Assembly (NCBI GenBank): GCA_018716105.1 | Contig: DVKH01000037.1 | Span: forward strand, 1 to 55,498 | DNA length: 55,498 nucleotides | Direction: 5' to 3' | DNA from: Candidatus Fimivivens faecavium | Lineage (GTDB): Bacteria > Bacillota > Clostridia > Oscillospirales > Ruminococcaceae | Shown here: positions 33,924 to 41,081 of the stretch, in pieces | Position numbering within the stretch: position 1 is the stretch's first letter | Layout: the number at the start of each line of letters is the position of its first letter | Program-made: the position numbers and the translations under genes | The notes under the pieces: model-generated | Told to the model about the DNA's origin: nothing | The model's input: the letters and a program-made list of their open reading frames with translations, nothing else | Database searches by the model: none

Positions 33924-33929
33924 TATAAT
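33924..33929 (+). promoter_or_regulatory. -10 element of the DUF378 promoter
   Basis: TATAAT at 33924-33929. TTTACA (33899-33904) is the best -35 but the spacer would be 19. Confidence 0.4.
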
Positions 33930-33989
33930 TGCCGGCTCAACGCAGATAATACTCCTGAGAGAAAAATCTCTTTGAAAGGATGTTGCAGC

Positions 33990-34202
33990 ATGATCGATAA
34001 AATTGCTCTTGCGCTTGTTATTATCGGCGCGGTGAACTGGGGCCTCATCGGCATTTTTCAGTTTGACCTTGTCGCCTGGCTGTTTGGCGGACAGGCCGCG
34101 ATTTTAAGCCGGGTGATCTATACGCTGGTCGCGCTCGCCGGAATCTGGTGTATCTCGCTTTTGTTCCGGGAAGATGCACAGCGTCCCGCAACCCGTCATT
34201 AA
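33990..34202 (+). CDS. DUF378 family small membrane protein
   Basis: 70 residues with two transmembrane helices (ALALVIIGAVNWGLIGIF and AILSRVIYTLVALAGIWCIS). The AVNWGLIG motif is diagnostic of DUF378. Function unknown. Start ATG 33990 with AAAGGA 9 bases upstream; the frame opens earlier at a TTG which contains the ribosome site. Own promoter and terminator. Confidence 0.88.
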   Translation: MIDKIALALVIIGAVNWGLIGIFQFDLVAWLFGGQAAILSRVIYTLVALAGIWCISLLFREDAQRPATRH

Positions 34203-34218
34203 CCGATGATCTAAAGTT

Positions 34219-34252
34219 GGAAAGAATGGTTCGGCCATTCTTTCCGATTTTT
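34219..34252 (+). terminator. Terminator of the DUF378 gene
   Basis: 11-bp stem (34219-34229 / 34235-34245), loop TTCGG, then GATTTTT. Confidence 0.88.
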
Positions 34253-34293
34253 AATGCTAAATTCAGCTCTGAAATCCGTTCGGCTCAAAATGG

Positions 34294-34320
34294 AAAAGGG
34301 CGCATTCAGGCGCCCTTTTT
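34294..34320 (+). terminator. Second terminator after DUF378
   Basis: 10-bp stem AAAAGGGCGC / GCGCCCTTTT with loop ATTCAG. It could work on either strand. Confidence 0.7.
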
Positions 34321-34474
34321 GCTGTTGTAGCCGATACTTAATGGTCCGTCTCCTGCAATTTCTCGCGGGAGGCGGTGCGGATTCCAGTGGCGCCGCCTCC
34401 TGTTTCTTTGATATTATCACAGTATCACACCGGAATTTTCCTGACAAATTTGTGAATTAAACAAACAATATTTA

Positions 34475-34520
34475 TAAGAAAAAAGGCAGAAGGGACCAGT
34501 AAGCGTTTCCTTCCGCCTTT
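34475..34520 (-). terminator. Terminator of the GntR gene
   Basis: 12-bp stem with one G-U pair (34482-34493 / 34509-34520). On the minus strand it is followed by TTTTTTC. Confidence 0.85.
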
Positions 34521-34549
34521 GTGATGTCATAAAAATTTCAATGATCATT

Positions 34550-35236
34550 TTAATCCATTTCAATCCCAAAACCGCGGATGGTGTTCATGATATGAAGCCT
34601 CATTGCGGTTTTCGCTCCTTCGGGGTTGCGCGCCTGAAGGTATTTCATAATCAGCCGGTGGTCCTGAATCGTCTCAGTAATAACCTCGGGCGCGGTGCTT
34701 GAGAGGATGACCCCTTTATAAACCGCGCTGCTGATGACTGGCATCAGGCGGTTCATAAAGTCGTTATGAGTCGCTTTGGCGATGGCGTTGTGAAACGCCT
34801 GCTCCATTTCGGTCTGTTCCTCGTGCCGGAGCATCCGCTCTTCGTCGAGTATCCCGTATTCCAAAATCTTCTGAATCTCCGCATTGGACGCGCGTTTCGC
34901 CGCGTAGTACGCCGCCTGCGGTTCGAACATCAACCGCATTTCATAGAGGTCTTTCATGTTGACGCGGATACTCGACATCATGTCCATGCTGAAGCTCTCG
35001 TCGAGCTCGCTCCGGTCGGTCACGAAGGTACCCTTGCCGCGCCGGATCTCGAGGATCCCGCAGGTCGAGAGGATGCGGACCGCCTCCCGCAGGGTGGTCC
35101 GGCTGACGCCGAGTTCCTGTGAAAGCTCGATCTCATTCGGGAGCTTGTCCCCTGGGGAAAAGCGCTTCTCGGTTGTGATCATTTTCTGAATGTTATCGGC
35201 CACACGGCCGGAAAGTACGTTATCGTTGTAAGACAT
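34550..35236 (-). CDS. GntR family regulator, FadR/FCD subfamily
   Basis: Transcription factor of 228 residues. The N-terminal winged HTH (about 1-72) shows DKLPNEIELSQELGVSRTTLREAVRIL and GILEIRRGKGTFV. The C-terminal FCD helical domain (about 95-225) has the expected metal/ligand pattern (MRLMFEPQAAYYAAKRA, HNAIAKATHNDF, DHRLIMKYLQARN). Ligand unknown; FCD proteins often sense organic acids or sugar acids. Start ATG 35236 with AGGAGG upstream. It stands alone, without a metabolic operon alongside. A 21-base palindrome upstream may be its operator. Confidence 0.9.
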   Translation of the reverse strand: MSYNDNVLSGRVADNIQKMITTEKRFSPGDKLPNEIELSQELGVSRTTLREAVRILSTCGILEIRRGKGTFVTDRSELDESFSMDMMSSIRVNMKDLYEMRLMFEPQAAYYAAKRASNAEIQKILEYGILDEERMLRHEEQTEMEQAFHNAIAKATHNDFMNRLMPVISSAVYKGVILSSTAPEVITETIQDHRLIMKYLQARNPEGAKTAMRLHIMNTIRGFGIEMD

Positions 35237-35261
35237 GTCAGGCCTCCTTGTCTCTGGATTT

Positions 35262-35267
35262 ATTATA
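35262..35267 (-). promoter_or_regulatory. -10 element of the GntR gene promoter
   Basis: TATAAT on the minus strand (35262-35267); TTGTTT (35285-35290) is a weak -35 at 17 bases. Confidence 0.5.
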
Positions 35268-35292
35268 ATAGACCGTTCGGGAAAAAACAATC

Positions 35293-35313
35293 TTTTTATT
35301 GCAGCAATAAAAA
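35293..35313. promoter_or_regulatory. 21-base perfect palindrome upstream of the GntR gene
   Basis: TTTTTATTGC-A-GCAATAAAAA centred at 35303, just upstream of the proposed -35 of the GntR gene. Symmetry and place fit an autoregulatory operator; a terminator is less likely because no gene ends here. Confidence 0.45.
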
Positions 35314-35503
35314 TAAGACGTGGCCGCGGGCCGGCCAGTCAGTCAGGATAAATGGAAGAAATAGTGCGTTTCCGCATCCCTGTGCACGGGCCGCGACACC
35401 GAAAACGGATGTCCTGCGGCCTGATTTAAAAATCAGGAATATTCTGTGGGATTCTAGAAGCTGATGCTTTTAGCAACACGGAAGGATGACAGACATAAGA
35501 CAA

Positions 35504-35533
35504 CATCCCCATATCCATATGGACATGGGGATG
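35504..35533 (-). terminator. Terminator of glmS
   Basis: Near-perfect 30-base palindrome (one A-C mismatch) beginning 14 bases after the glmS stop. On the minus strand it is followed by TTGTCTTA. Confidence 0.75.
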
Positions 35534-35546
35534 CGTCGGTTTGCCG

Positions 35547-37364
35547 TTATTCCACCGTGACCGATTTTGCGAGGTTCCGTGGTTTGTCGATGTCGCAGCC
35601 GCGTTCTTTTGCCGTGTAATAGGCGATTAGCTGCAACAGCACAACCGCCGGGAACGGCATGAACAGGTCGTCGATTGGGGAGAGGGCCACAAGCGTATCA
35701 GCCACATCGTGCGAGACGGTTTCGTCTGATTTGGCGATCAGCAGGACATCCGCGCCGCGCGCCTTAACCTCTTTGATGTTCGAAACCATTTTGCCCATCA
35801 GGCGCTGCTGGGTCGCGAGGGCGATGACCGGGATCCCCTCAGTGATCAGCGAGATGGTGCCGTGCTTGAGTTCGCCTGCGGCATAGGCCTCGCAGTGGAT
35901 ATAGGAAATCTCCTTGAGCTTCAAAGAACCCTCGTTCGCGAGCGCCCAGTCGAGCCCCCGCCCGAGGAAAAAGAGGCTTTGCACATCGGAAAAGCGTTTC
36001 GCAGCCTGTTCGAGTTCGGGCGCCTTGTCAAGGGCCGCCCCGACCGCGTCAACCGCCCCTTCCAGCTTCGACACCAGCGCCGCGGCCTCCTCTTCGTCGA
36101 TCCGTTTGACGGCGAGACCGAACGAGAACGCGAGGAGATAGAGCGCCGAAACCTGCACCGAATAGGCTTTCGTGCTCGCGACCGAGATCTCCGGCCCCGC
36201 GTGGGTGTGGATGACATAATCGGCTTCGCGCGCAATCGAGGAACCCGCGACGTTGACGACCGCCAGGGTGGTTACGCCGAGCGACCGCGCGAGCCTGAGC
36301 GCCGCGAGCGAGTCCGCCGTTTCGCCGGACTGCGAGATGACGACCACGAGGGTGCGCTTGCCGAGGATCGGATTCCGGTAGCGGAATTCCGACGCCACCT
36401 CGACCTCAACCGGGATGCGCGCGACCTGTTCGATCACCGCCTTACCGACCAGCCCGGCGTGCATCGCGGTGCCGCAGGCCACGATCTGGATGCGGTCGAA
36501 GCTCGCGAAAAAGCCCTCGGGAATCTGGTCGTAGGAAAAACTCGGCAGGCCGTTTTTGATTCTTGGATGGATGGTGTTTCGAAGCGCCGCGGGCTGCTCG
36601 GTGATCTCTTTGAGCATGAAATGCTCGAAGCCGTCCTTCTGCGCCTGCTCGATCGACCAGCCGACCGTCCGTTCGGTTTTTTCGACCGGATTGCCGTCGA
36701 GATCGACCACCCGGACCGAGTCCCGGGTCAGGACCGCGATTTCGCCCTCGTCAAGCGTAAAATAACGGTTGGTGTAGCCGATTGCGGCCGTGAGGTCCGA
36801 GACGACGAAGTTTTCGCCGTCGCCCGGCGCGACCAGCAGGGGGCCGTCCTTCCGGACTGCATAGACTGTATCCGGGAAGTCGCGGAACATGATCACAAAG
36901 GCATAGCTCCCCTCGATCTGGCGGAGCGATTTGGCGATGGTCGAAACCGGGTCGCCGTCGTAGTTCAGGTCCATCGTCGCGGCGGCGATTTCGGTGTCGG
37001 TCTGAGAGAGGAACTGATAGCCCTTTTCGATCAGGCCGCGCTTTAATTCAATATAGTTTTCGATGATCCCGTTGTGCACCAGCGCGAGATTTTTGGTCCC
37101 GTGCGGGTGGGAATTTTCATCCGAAGGCTCGCCGTGGGTTGCCCAGCGGGTGTGGCCCATGCCGCTGGTCCCGACCGGCGGATGGTCCCCGATCTTCTGC
37201 CGGAGGCTGTCGAGCCGCCCCTTCGCCTTGATGGTGACGAGCTCGCCGTCCTGGCTGACGAGGATTCCGGCCGAGTCATAGCCGCGGTATTCGAGCCGGC
37301 CGAGGCCCTCGAGCAAAATCGAGCAGGCCGGCCGAAAACCGGTATATCCAATGATTCCACACAT
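35547..37364 (-). CDS. glmS: Glucosamine-fructose-6-phosphate aminotransferase (isomerizing)
   Basis: Makes glucosamine-6-phosphate from fructose-6-phosphate and glutamine, the entry to amino-sugar and cell-wall synthesis. It has 605 residues. N-terminal class II glutaminase with catalytic Cys2 (MCGIIGYTG), RYRGYDSAG-like RLEYRGYDSAG and HTRWATHG; two SIS domains (IVACGTAMHAG; VISQSGETADSLAALR); C-terminal DKPRNLAKSVTVE is the family ending. The ATG at 37364 is required to place the catalytic Cys at position 2; the longer frame would run into the ribozyme. Expression is controlled by the glmS ribozyme in the leader. Confidence 0.98.
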   Translation of the reverse strand: MCGIIGYTGFRPACSILLEGLGRLEYRGYDSAGILVSQDGELVTIKAKGRLDSLRQKIGDHPPVGTSGMGHTRWATHGEPSDENSHPHGTKNLALVHNGIIENYIELKRGLIEKGYQFLSQTDTEIAAATMDLNYDGDPVSTIAKSLRQIEGSYAFVIMFRDFPDTVYAVRKDGPLLVAPGDGENFVVSDLTAAIGYTNRYFTLDEGEIAVLTRDSVRVVDLDGNPVEKTERTVGWSIEQAQKDGFEHFMLKEITEQPAALRNTIHPRIKNGLPSFSYDQIPEGFFASFDRIQIVACGTAMHAGLVGKAVIEQVARIPVEVEVASEFRYRNPILGKRTLVVVISQSGETADSLAALRLARSLGVTTLAVVNVAGSSIAREADYVIHTHAGPEISVASTKAYSVQVSALYLLAFSFGLAVKRIDEEEAAALVSKLEGAVDAVGAALDKAPELEQAAKRFSDVQSLFFLGRGLDWALANEGSLKLKEISYIHCEAYAAGELKHGTISLITEGIPVIALATQQRLMGKMVSNIKEVKARGADVLLIAKSDETVSHDVADTLVALSPIDDLFMPFPAVVLLQLIAYYTAKERGCDIDKPRNLAKSVTVE

Positions 37365-37385
37365 AAGTAAATACCCCGATCCTTT

Positions 37386-37530
37386 AGTTTCCTTCCAGCA
37401 GTCGGATTTGTCCCGCGGGTTGCCCCGCGGTTTTGTCCCTGCTGCGCCCGGAAGGGGGGCGGAGAGGCATCCGCCGAATGCTTCGATCACCTCTCACCTC
37501 GTCAGCCGCATCCAACGCGGCCCCGGCGCT
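37386..37530 (-). ncRNA. glmS ribozyme-riboswitch
   Basis: Self-cleaving RNA in the glmS leader activated by glucosamine-6-phosphate. On the minus strand the core begins A^GCGCC (cleavage between complements of 37530 and 37529). It continues with GGCTGACGAGGTGAGAGG and GATCGAA, then the hallmark TTCGGCGGATGCCTC, then GCAGCAGGGACAAAACCGC, GGGACAAATCCG and CTGCTGGAAGGAAACT. Order, spacing and total length (about 145) match the glmS class. It lies 22 bases upstream of the glmS ATG. Confidence 0.97.
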
Positions 37531-37635
37531 TTCTGTCCAAAAAGTCAATGCAGTTTGATTCCGCCTCCATTCAAAACAGTTTCGGTTTCCGCTCTCCCTT
37601 CCTTCGCCCCAGTGGAGCTGGAGTTCATTTTTAGT

Positions 37636-37664
37636 ATTATCGCATAATTTGCGCGCCCGCGCAA
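37636..37664 (-). promoter_or_regulatory. Probable glmS promoter
   Basis: On the minus strand TTGCGC (37659-37664), 17 bases, GATAAT (37636-37641). It would give a leader of about 100 bases before the ribozyme cleavage site. Confidence 0.5.
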
Positions 37665-37789
37665 TGGGAGAGGCGGGGCGCCGCCGCAAAAAGGGAGGGA
37701 CGCGGCCTCCCGTACCAGCAGTATATTCGCAGAGGGCGGAGAAGTTGAATGCGCCGCGGCGTCAAACCGAACGCGGGATGAAAGGAAAG

Positions 37790-37814
37790 GCCTCCGGAAA
37801 CGTCTTCCGGAGGC
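37790..37814 (-). terminator. Terminator of murC
   Basis: Perfect 10-bp stem GCCTCCGGAA / TTCCGGAGGC just after the murC stop, with CTTTCCTTT beyond it on the minus strand. Confidence 0.7.
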
Positions 37815-37819
37815 GCCTT

Positions 37820-39211
37820 TTATATTGTTTTGACCGCCGCTTCCCGATGGAGCATCTGCTTTGCGCATTTGTAGACGTCGCCGCAGCCGAGCGTGATCAC
37901 CAGGTCGCCGGGTTTTGCGTTTGAGAGGACATAATCCGCGATTTCATCGAACGTCTCAAACCAGACGCTCCCAGGAATCCGCTGCGCGAGGTCTTCGGTT
38001 GAGATTCCAAGCGTGTCTGTCTCCCGGCTCCCCATGATGGCCGACATCACCACATGATCTGCAATCGGCAGCGCCGCGGCAAAATCATCCATCAGCAGCT
38101 TGGTCCGCGAGTAGGTGAAAGGCTGGAACACCGCCCAGACCTCGCCAAAATCAAGCTCTTTCGCGGCGGTCAGCGTCGCCCGGAGCTCCGCCGGATGGTG
38201 GGCGTAGTCGTCGGCGATGGTCACGCCGCCGATCTTGCCGAGGATCTCGAACCGCCTCCCAACCCCGTGAAAGGCCGCCAGGCCCTTCGAAAGCTGTTCG
38301 GGCCGGGCCCCGGCGGCGAGCGCGGCGGCGCAGGCGGCGACGGCGTTTAAAACATTGTGATGCCCCGGAATCGAGAGGGTGAGCGAGGCGAGCGCCCGCC
38401 CCCGGAAACACAGGTCGAACGCGCAGTGCGAGCCGTCGTTCCAAACGATGTTTTCCGGATAGTAGTCGTTCGCCTTTGAAAGCCCGTAGGAGAGGAGTTC
38501 CTTGCCCTCGATCCCCTCAAGCGCCTTCCGTGTGTTCGCGTCGTCGCCGTTGTAGATGACGGCGCGGCCCGCGAGCTGCGCAAACCGATGGAACGAATGG
38601 ATCAGGTTGTCAAGGGTCTTGAAATAGTCGAGGTGGTCCTCGTCGATATTCAAAATCACCGCGATATCCGGCGCGAGATGCAGAAAGGTGTCCACGAACT
38701 CACAGGCTTCCACTACCATAGCCTGCGATTTTCCGGCGCGGCCGCTCCCGCCGATCGCCGGGAGCTTTCCGCCGATCACCGCCGAAGGGTCCAGTCCGGA
38801 TTCCAATAGAATCTGGGTGGTCATCGAGGTTGTAGTCGTTTTACCATGAGTGCCGGAGATGCAGACACAGTTCGAATACCGGCGGGTGAGCAGGCCGAGC
38901 ATTTCGCTCCGCTCCACCGTCGGGATGCCGTGTTCCCGTGCGTAGACCAGTTCCACATTGTCGTCGTGGATCGCCGCGGAATAGATCACGGCATCGGCGT
39001 CGCCGACGTTTTCCGCGCTGTGGCCGATGGTCACGGAAACGCCCATCGCGCGCTCCTGCTCGATGGTGTCGCCGGGGTTGTTGTCGGAGCCGGTGATATG
39101 AAAGCCCTGCGCCAGCATGATCTGCACGATCGGGAAGATTCCGGAACCGCCCACGCCGACGAAATGGATATGTTTCATCCCGCTGAGCTGCTGTTCGGTG
39201 ATGGTTGACAA
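37820..39211 (-). CDS. murC: UDP-N-acetylmuramate-L-alanine ligase
   Basis: Adds L-Ala to UDP-MurNAc in peptidoglycan precursor synthesis. It has 463 residues: N-terminal Rossmann-like domain (HIHFVGVGGSGI), central ATPase domain with ISGTHGKTTTTSM (P-loop, about residue 115) and LNIDEDHLDYF, and C-terminal ligase domain with VTIADDYAHHPAELRATL. HFVGVGGSGI and the DDYAHHP motif define MurC among Mur ligases. Start is a TTG with GGAGGTGA 9 bases upstream, an ideal ribosome site. Single gene with its own terminator. Confidence 0.97.
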   Translation of the reverse strand: MSTITEQQLSGMKHIHFVGVGGSGIFPIVQIMLAQGFHITGSDNNPGDTIEQERAMGVSVTIGHSAENVGDADAVIYSAAIHDDNVELVYAREHGIPTVERSEMLGLLTRRYSNCVCISGTHGKTTTTSMTTQILLESGLDPSAVIGGKLPAIGGSGRAGKSQAMVVEACEFVDTFLHLAPDIAVILNIDEDHLDYFKTLDNLIHSFHRFAQLAGRAVIYNGDDANTRKALEGIEGKELLSYGLSKANDYYPENIVWNDGSHCAFDLCFRGRALASLTLSIPGHHNVLNAVAACAAALAAGARPEQLSKGLAAFHGVGRRFEILGKIGGVTIADDYAHHPAELRATLTAAKELDFGEVWAVFQPFTYSRTKLLMDDFAAALPIADHVVMSAIMGSRETDTLGISTEDLAQRIPGSVWFETFDEIADYVLSNAKPGDLVITLGCGDVYKCAKQMLHREAAVKTI

Positions 39212-39555
39212 AAGAGGTCACCTCCAAGAATTGAGGAACCGGGCCGCTTAGTGCGCGTCCGTCCGTTATTTCGGTTGATTTTATATTTTCATTATATAGT
39301 ATTCCAGCCATTTGTGACCTTAACGCGGCGGGAGAAAAAAATTGCCTGTTTTTGCGGCGTCCTAAACCTCGCGTTTTTGTTTCGGATGGCAGAGGATGCA
39401 GCTGTCCAAGCCGCCGGGATAGACCCTCTGAAAACCTCGCTGCGGCGATGGGTTAATGAACAAAAATCCAGAAAAAATTATAGCACGTTTCCAGCCGCAG
39501 GTGAATATTATTTTTGCCTTGTGTGGATACTATCTCTCGACAGGAGGGGAAATGC
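39212..39555. other. Divergent control region murC / spoVG
   Basis: Holds a minus-strand TATAAT (39291-39296) likely serving murC, 80 bases before its start. I could not identify a sigma-H type promoter for spoVG with confidence. No coding region. Confidence 0.45.
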
Positions 39556-39864
39556 ATGAACATTTCTGATATCAGGATTCGAAGAACATACCAGGACAGC
39601 CGTCTCCGCGCTCTGGTTTCCTTTACCATCGGCGGGGACTTCGCGGTGCACGATATCAAGGTGATCGAGGGGCCGGAGCGGCTTTTCGTCGCGATGCCGA
39701 GCCGCCGGGAGGAAAACGGAACCTTCCGGGATATCTGCCATCCGATCACGCCGCAGGCGAGAAAAGAGCTGGAGGACGCGATCCTTTCCGCCTATCGGGA
39801 TCACCTTGAGGCGAGCGCGGCCGCCCAGCAGATGCAGCTCCCGGAAGAGGGCGGCGGGCAGTAG
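39556..39864 (+). CDS. spoVG: Septation regulator SpoVG
   Basis: Small nucleic-acid-binding regulator linked to septum formation and sporulation in Bacillus, also present in non-sporulating Clostridia. It has 102 residues. Family motifs: ISDIRIRRTY, LRALVSFTIGGDFAVHDIKV, FVAMPSRREENGTFRDICHP (residues about 48-67) and ITPQARKELEDAI. Start ATG 39556 with AGGAGGGG 7 bases upstream; the longer frame lacks a site. Single gene. Confidence 0.95.
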   Translation: MNISDIRIRRTYQDSRLRALVSFTIGGDFAVHDIKVIEGPERLFVAMPSRREENGTFRDICHPITPQARKELEDAILSAYRDHLEASAAAQQMQLPEEGGGQ

Positions 39865-39929
39865 AACCATTTTGACATCGTTCTCATAGGATATCGAAGG
39901 AAGATTTCTTTCGATTGGGAGGGAACGAT

Positions 39930-40328
39930 ATGCCGCGGGAAGAAAAAAGCGGCCCGGGGGCGGCGCGCCGCGCGGACCGTTATCTTGAAATCGCCAGAGC
40001 CGAACTCGGGCGCGGGATCGCGGGCGCCGTCATCCTTTTGATCGGCGACCGCACGGGCGAAAGCGAACTGGTGGACGCCCTCGCGCGGGAGGGGGCGGAA
40101 CTCGCGCTCGACGACCAGAGCCGCGCCGCGAAGCTGGTGGACGCGGTGTTCCTCTTCGGCGCGCCGCCCGATCTGTCCGAGCTGCTCGGGCGGCTGCGCT
40201 ATGGGACGCTGATTCTACTGGTCCCGCCGGCGGGCAGCGGGGACAACGGGCTCCCGCCAGGCGCCGCGGAACTGATGGAGTCGGCAAGGCGGTGCGGGCT
40301 TCGGTGCGTCGTGCCGCTTTCCAGATAA
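39930..40328 (+). CDS. Hypothetical protein
   Basis: 132 residues, not recognised. The N-terminal 20 are charged (PREEKSGPGAARRADRY), followed by alternating hydrophobic strands and helices (GAVILLIGDRTGESELVDAL; KLVDAVFLFGAPP; GTLILLVPPAGSG) suggesting a Rossmann-like alpha/beta fold. No signal peptide or membrane helix. RBS GGGAGGG lies 6 bases before ATG 39930. It stands between spoVG and the hydrogenase genes and ends at a 24-bp inverted repeat. Confidence 0.7.
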   Translation: MPREEKSGPGAARRADRYLEIARAELGRGIAGAVILLIGDRTGESELVDALAREGAELALDDQSRAAKLVDAVFLFGAPPDLSELLGRLRYGTLILLVPPAGSGDNGLPPGAAELMESARRCGLRCVVPLSR

Positions 40329-40331
40329 ACG

Positions 40332-40387
40332 CATAACAGAGGGCAAAAGGCCGGGCAAATTTTCCCGGCCTTTTGCCCTCTGTTATG
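40332..40387. repeat. 24-bp perfect inverted repeat
   Basis: Arms 40332-40355 and 40364-40387 pair without mismatch around an 8-base loop. It follows the hypothetical gene stop by 3 bases. There is no U tract on either side, so it is an atypical terminator if it is one. Confidence 0.8.
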
Positions 40388-40639
40388 GGAGGATGTGGAA
40401 AACCATAAAGGCGTTTGCTGTGGGCATGTTCAAAGATTTCCAAAATGGTTTTTATCCCGGGCCAAAGCACTTTTAAAATGCTTTCCGACTTCGCCTCGCT
40501 CAAAAGCTTTATACACTCCCCGCCGGCCGCATGGGCGCCGGGCGCGGTTTCCTCCACGCCAGCGAAACCGGGTGAAAGGAGCAGCCAGATGTTCGCAAGG
40601 ATATCTCATTTGATATGGAAGCCATGCCATGTATGCACA
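40388..40639. other. Gene-free interval before the hydrogenase unit
   Basis: About 250 bases with no coding signal; the hydrogenase promoter follows. Confidence 0.5.
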
Positions 40640-40669
40640 TTGACAAACCTTTTTGCCGGGGTGTACAAT
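40640..40669 (+). promoter_or_regulatory. Promoter of the hydrogenase unit
   Basis: TTGACA (40640-40645), 18 bases, TACAAT (40664-40669), 83 bases before the small Trx-like gene. Confidence 0.7.
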
Positions 40670-40751
40670 TAATTTGTGAAAAGCTCGACAATATTGGGGA
40701 AACTGCAAAAAAGAGCAGGGTTTGGAACGAGAGGAATGGAGGAGATTGTTG

Positions 40752-41012
40752 GTGCGCACAATCACGGTTGAAGTCTGCGTCTGCACCCAGTGCGTCCTGC
40801 ATGGGGCGATGAACATCATAGAATCGGTTGAGAGCATGAGACGGCTCAAGTACGAGATGCGGCATAAGACAAGGGTGGAGCTTTCCACCATCAGCGCGCG
40901 TCATCCCGAGGCCCCCCCTCTGGTGAAGATCAACGGGGAAGCGATGGAGAACGCCACCTGCCAGCAGGTGATGGAATCAATCGTTTCCTATGTCAGCAAG
41001 AGCGCAAAATAA
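40752..41012 (+). CDS. NuoE-like (2Fe-2S thioredoxin-fold) small protein, degenerate
   Basis: 86 residues. The pattern resembles the C-terminal thioredoxin-like ferredoxin domain of NuoE/HydC: TVEVCVCTQCVLHGAMNII holds the first C-x4-C pair, and HPEAPPLVKINGEAMENATC aligns with the usual C-x3-C-x-x-AP-x-V-x-x-N-G segment. The second cysteine pair is replaced (ISARHPEAP), so only part of the cluster site remains, plus a single later Cys. Start is probably GTG 40752 (GGAGGAG 7 bases upstream); TTGs at 40746 and 40749 are alternatives. It precedes the hydrogenase by 69 bases on the same promoter, suggesting a partner role; this is inference. Confidence 0.7.
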   Translation: MRTITVEVCVCTQCVLHGAMNIIESVESMRRLKYEMRHKTRVELSTISARHPEAPPLVKINGEAMENATCQQVMESIVSYVSKSAK

Positions 41013-41081
41013 TCTTTTGTCGCGAAAATCATATTCGGCGAGCTTGGCGCCGGTGCGCGAGCCGCGAATAGGAGGAAACCA

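Larger units (their letters stand above)
34203..34549. other. Interval with terminators only
   Basis: Between DUF378 and the converging GntR gene. It holds three hairpins (listed separately) and no coding region. Confidence 0.6.
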
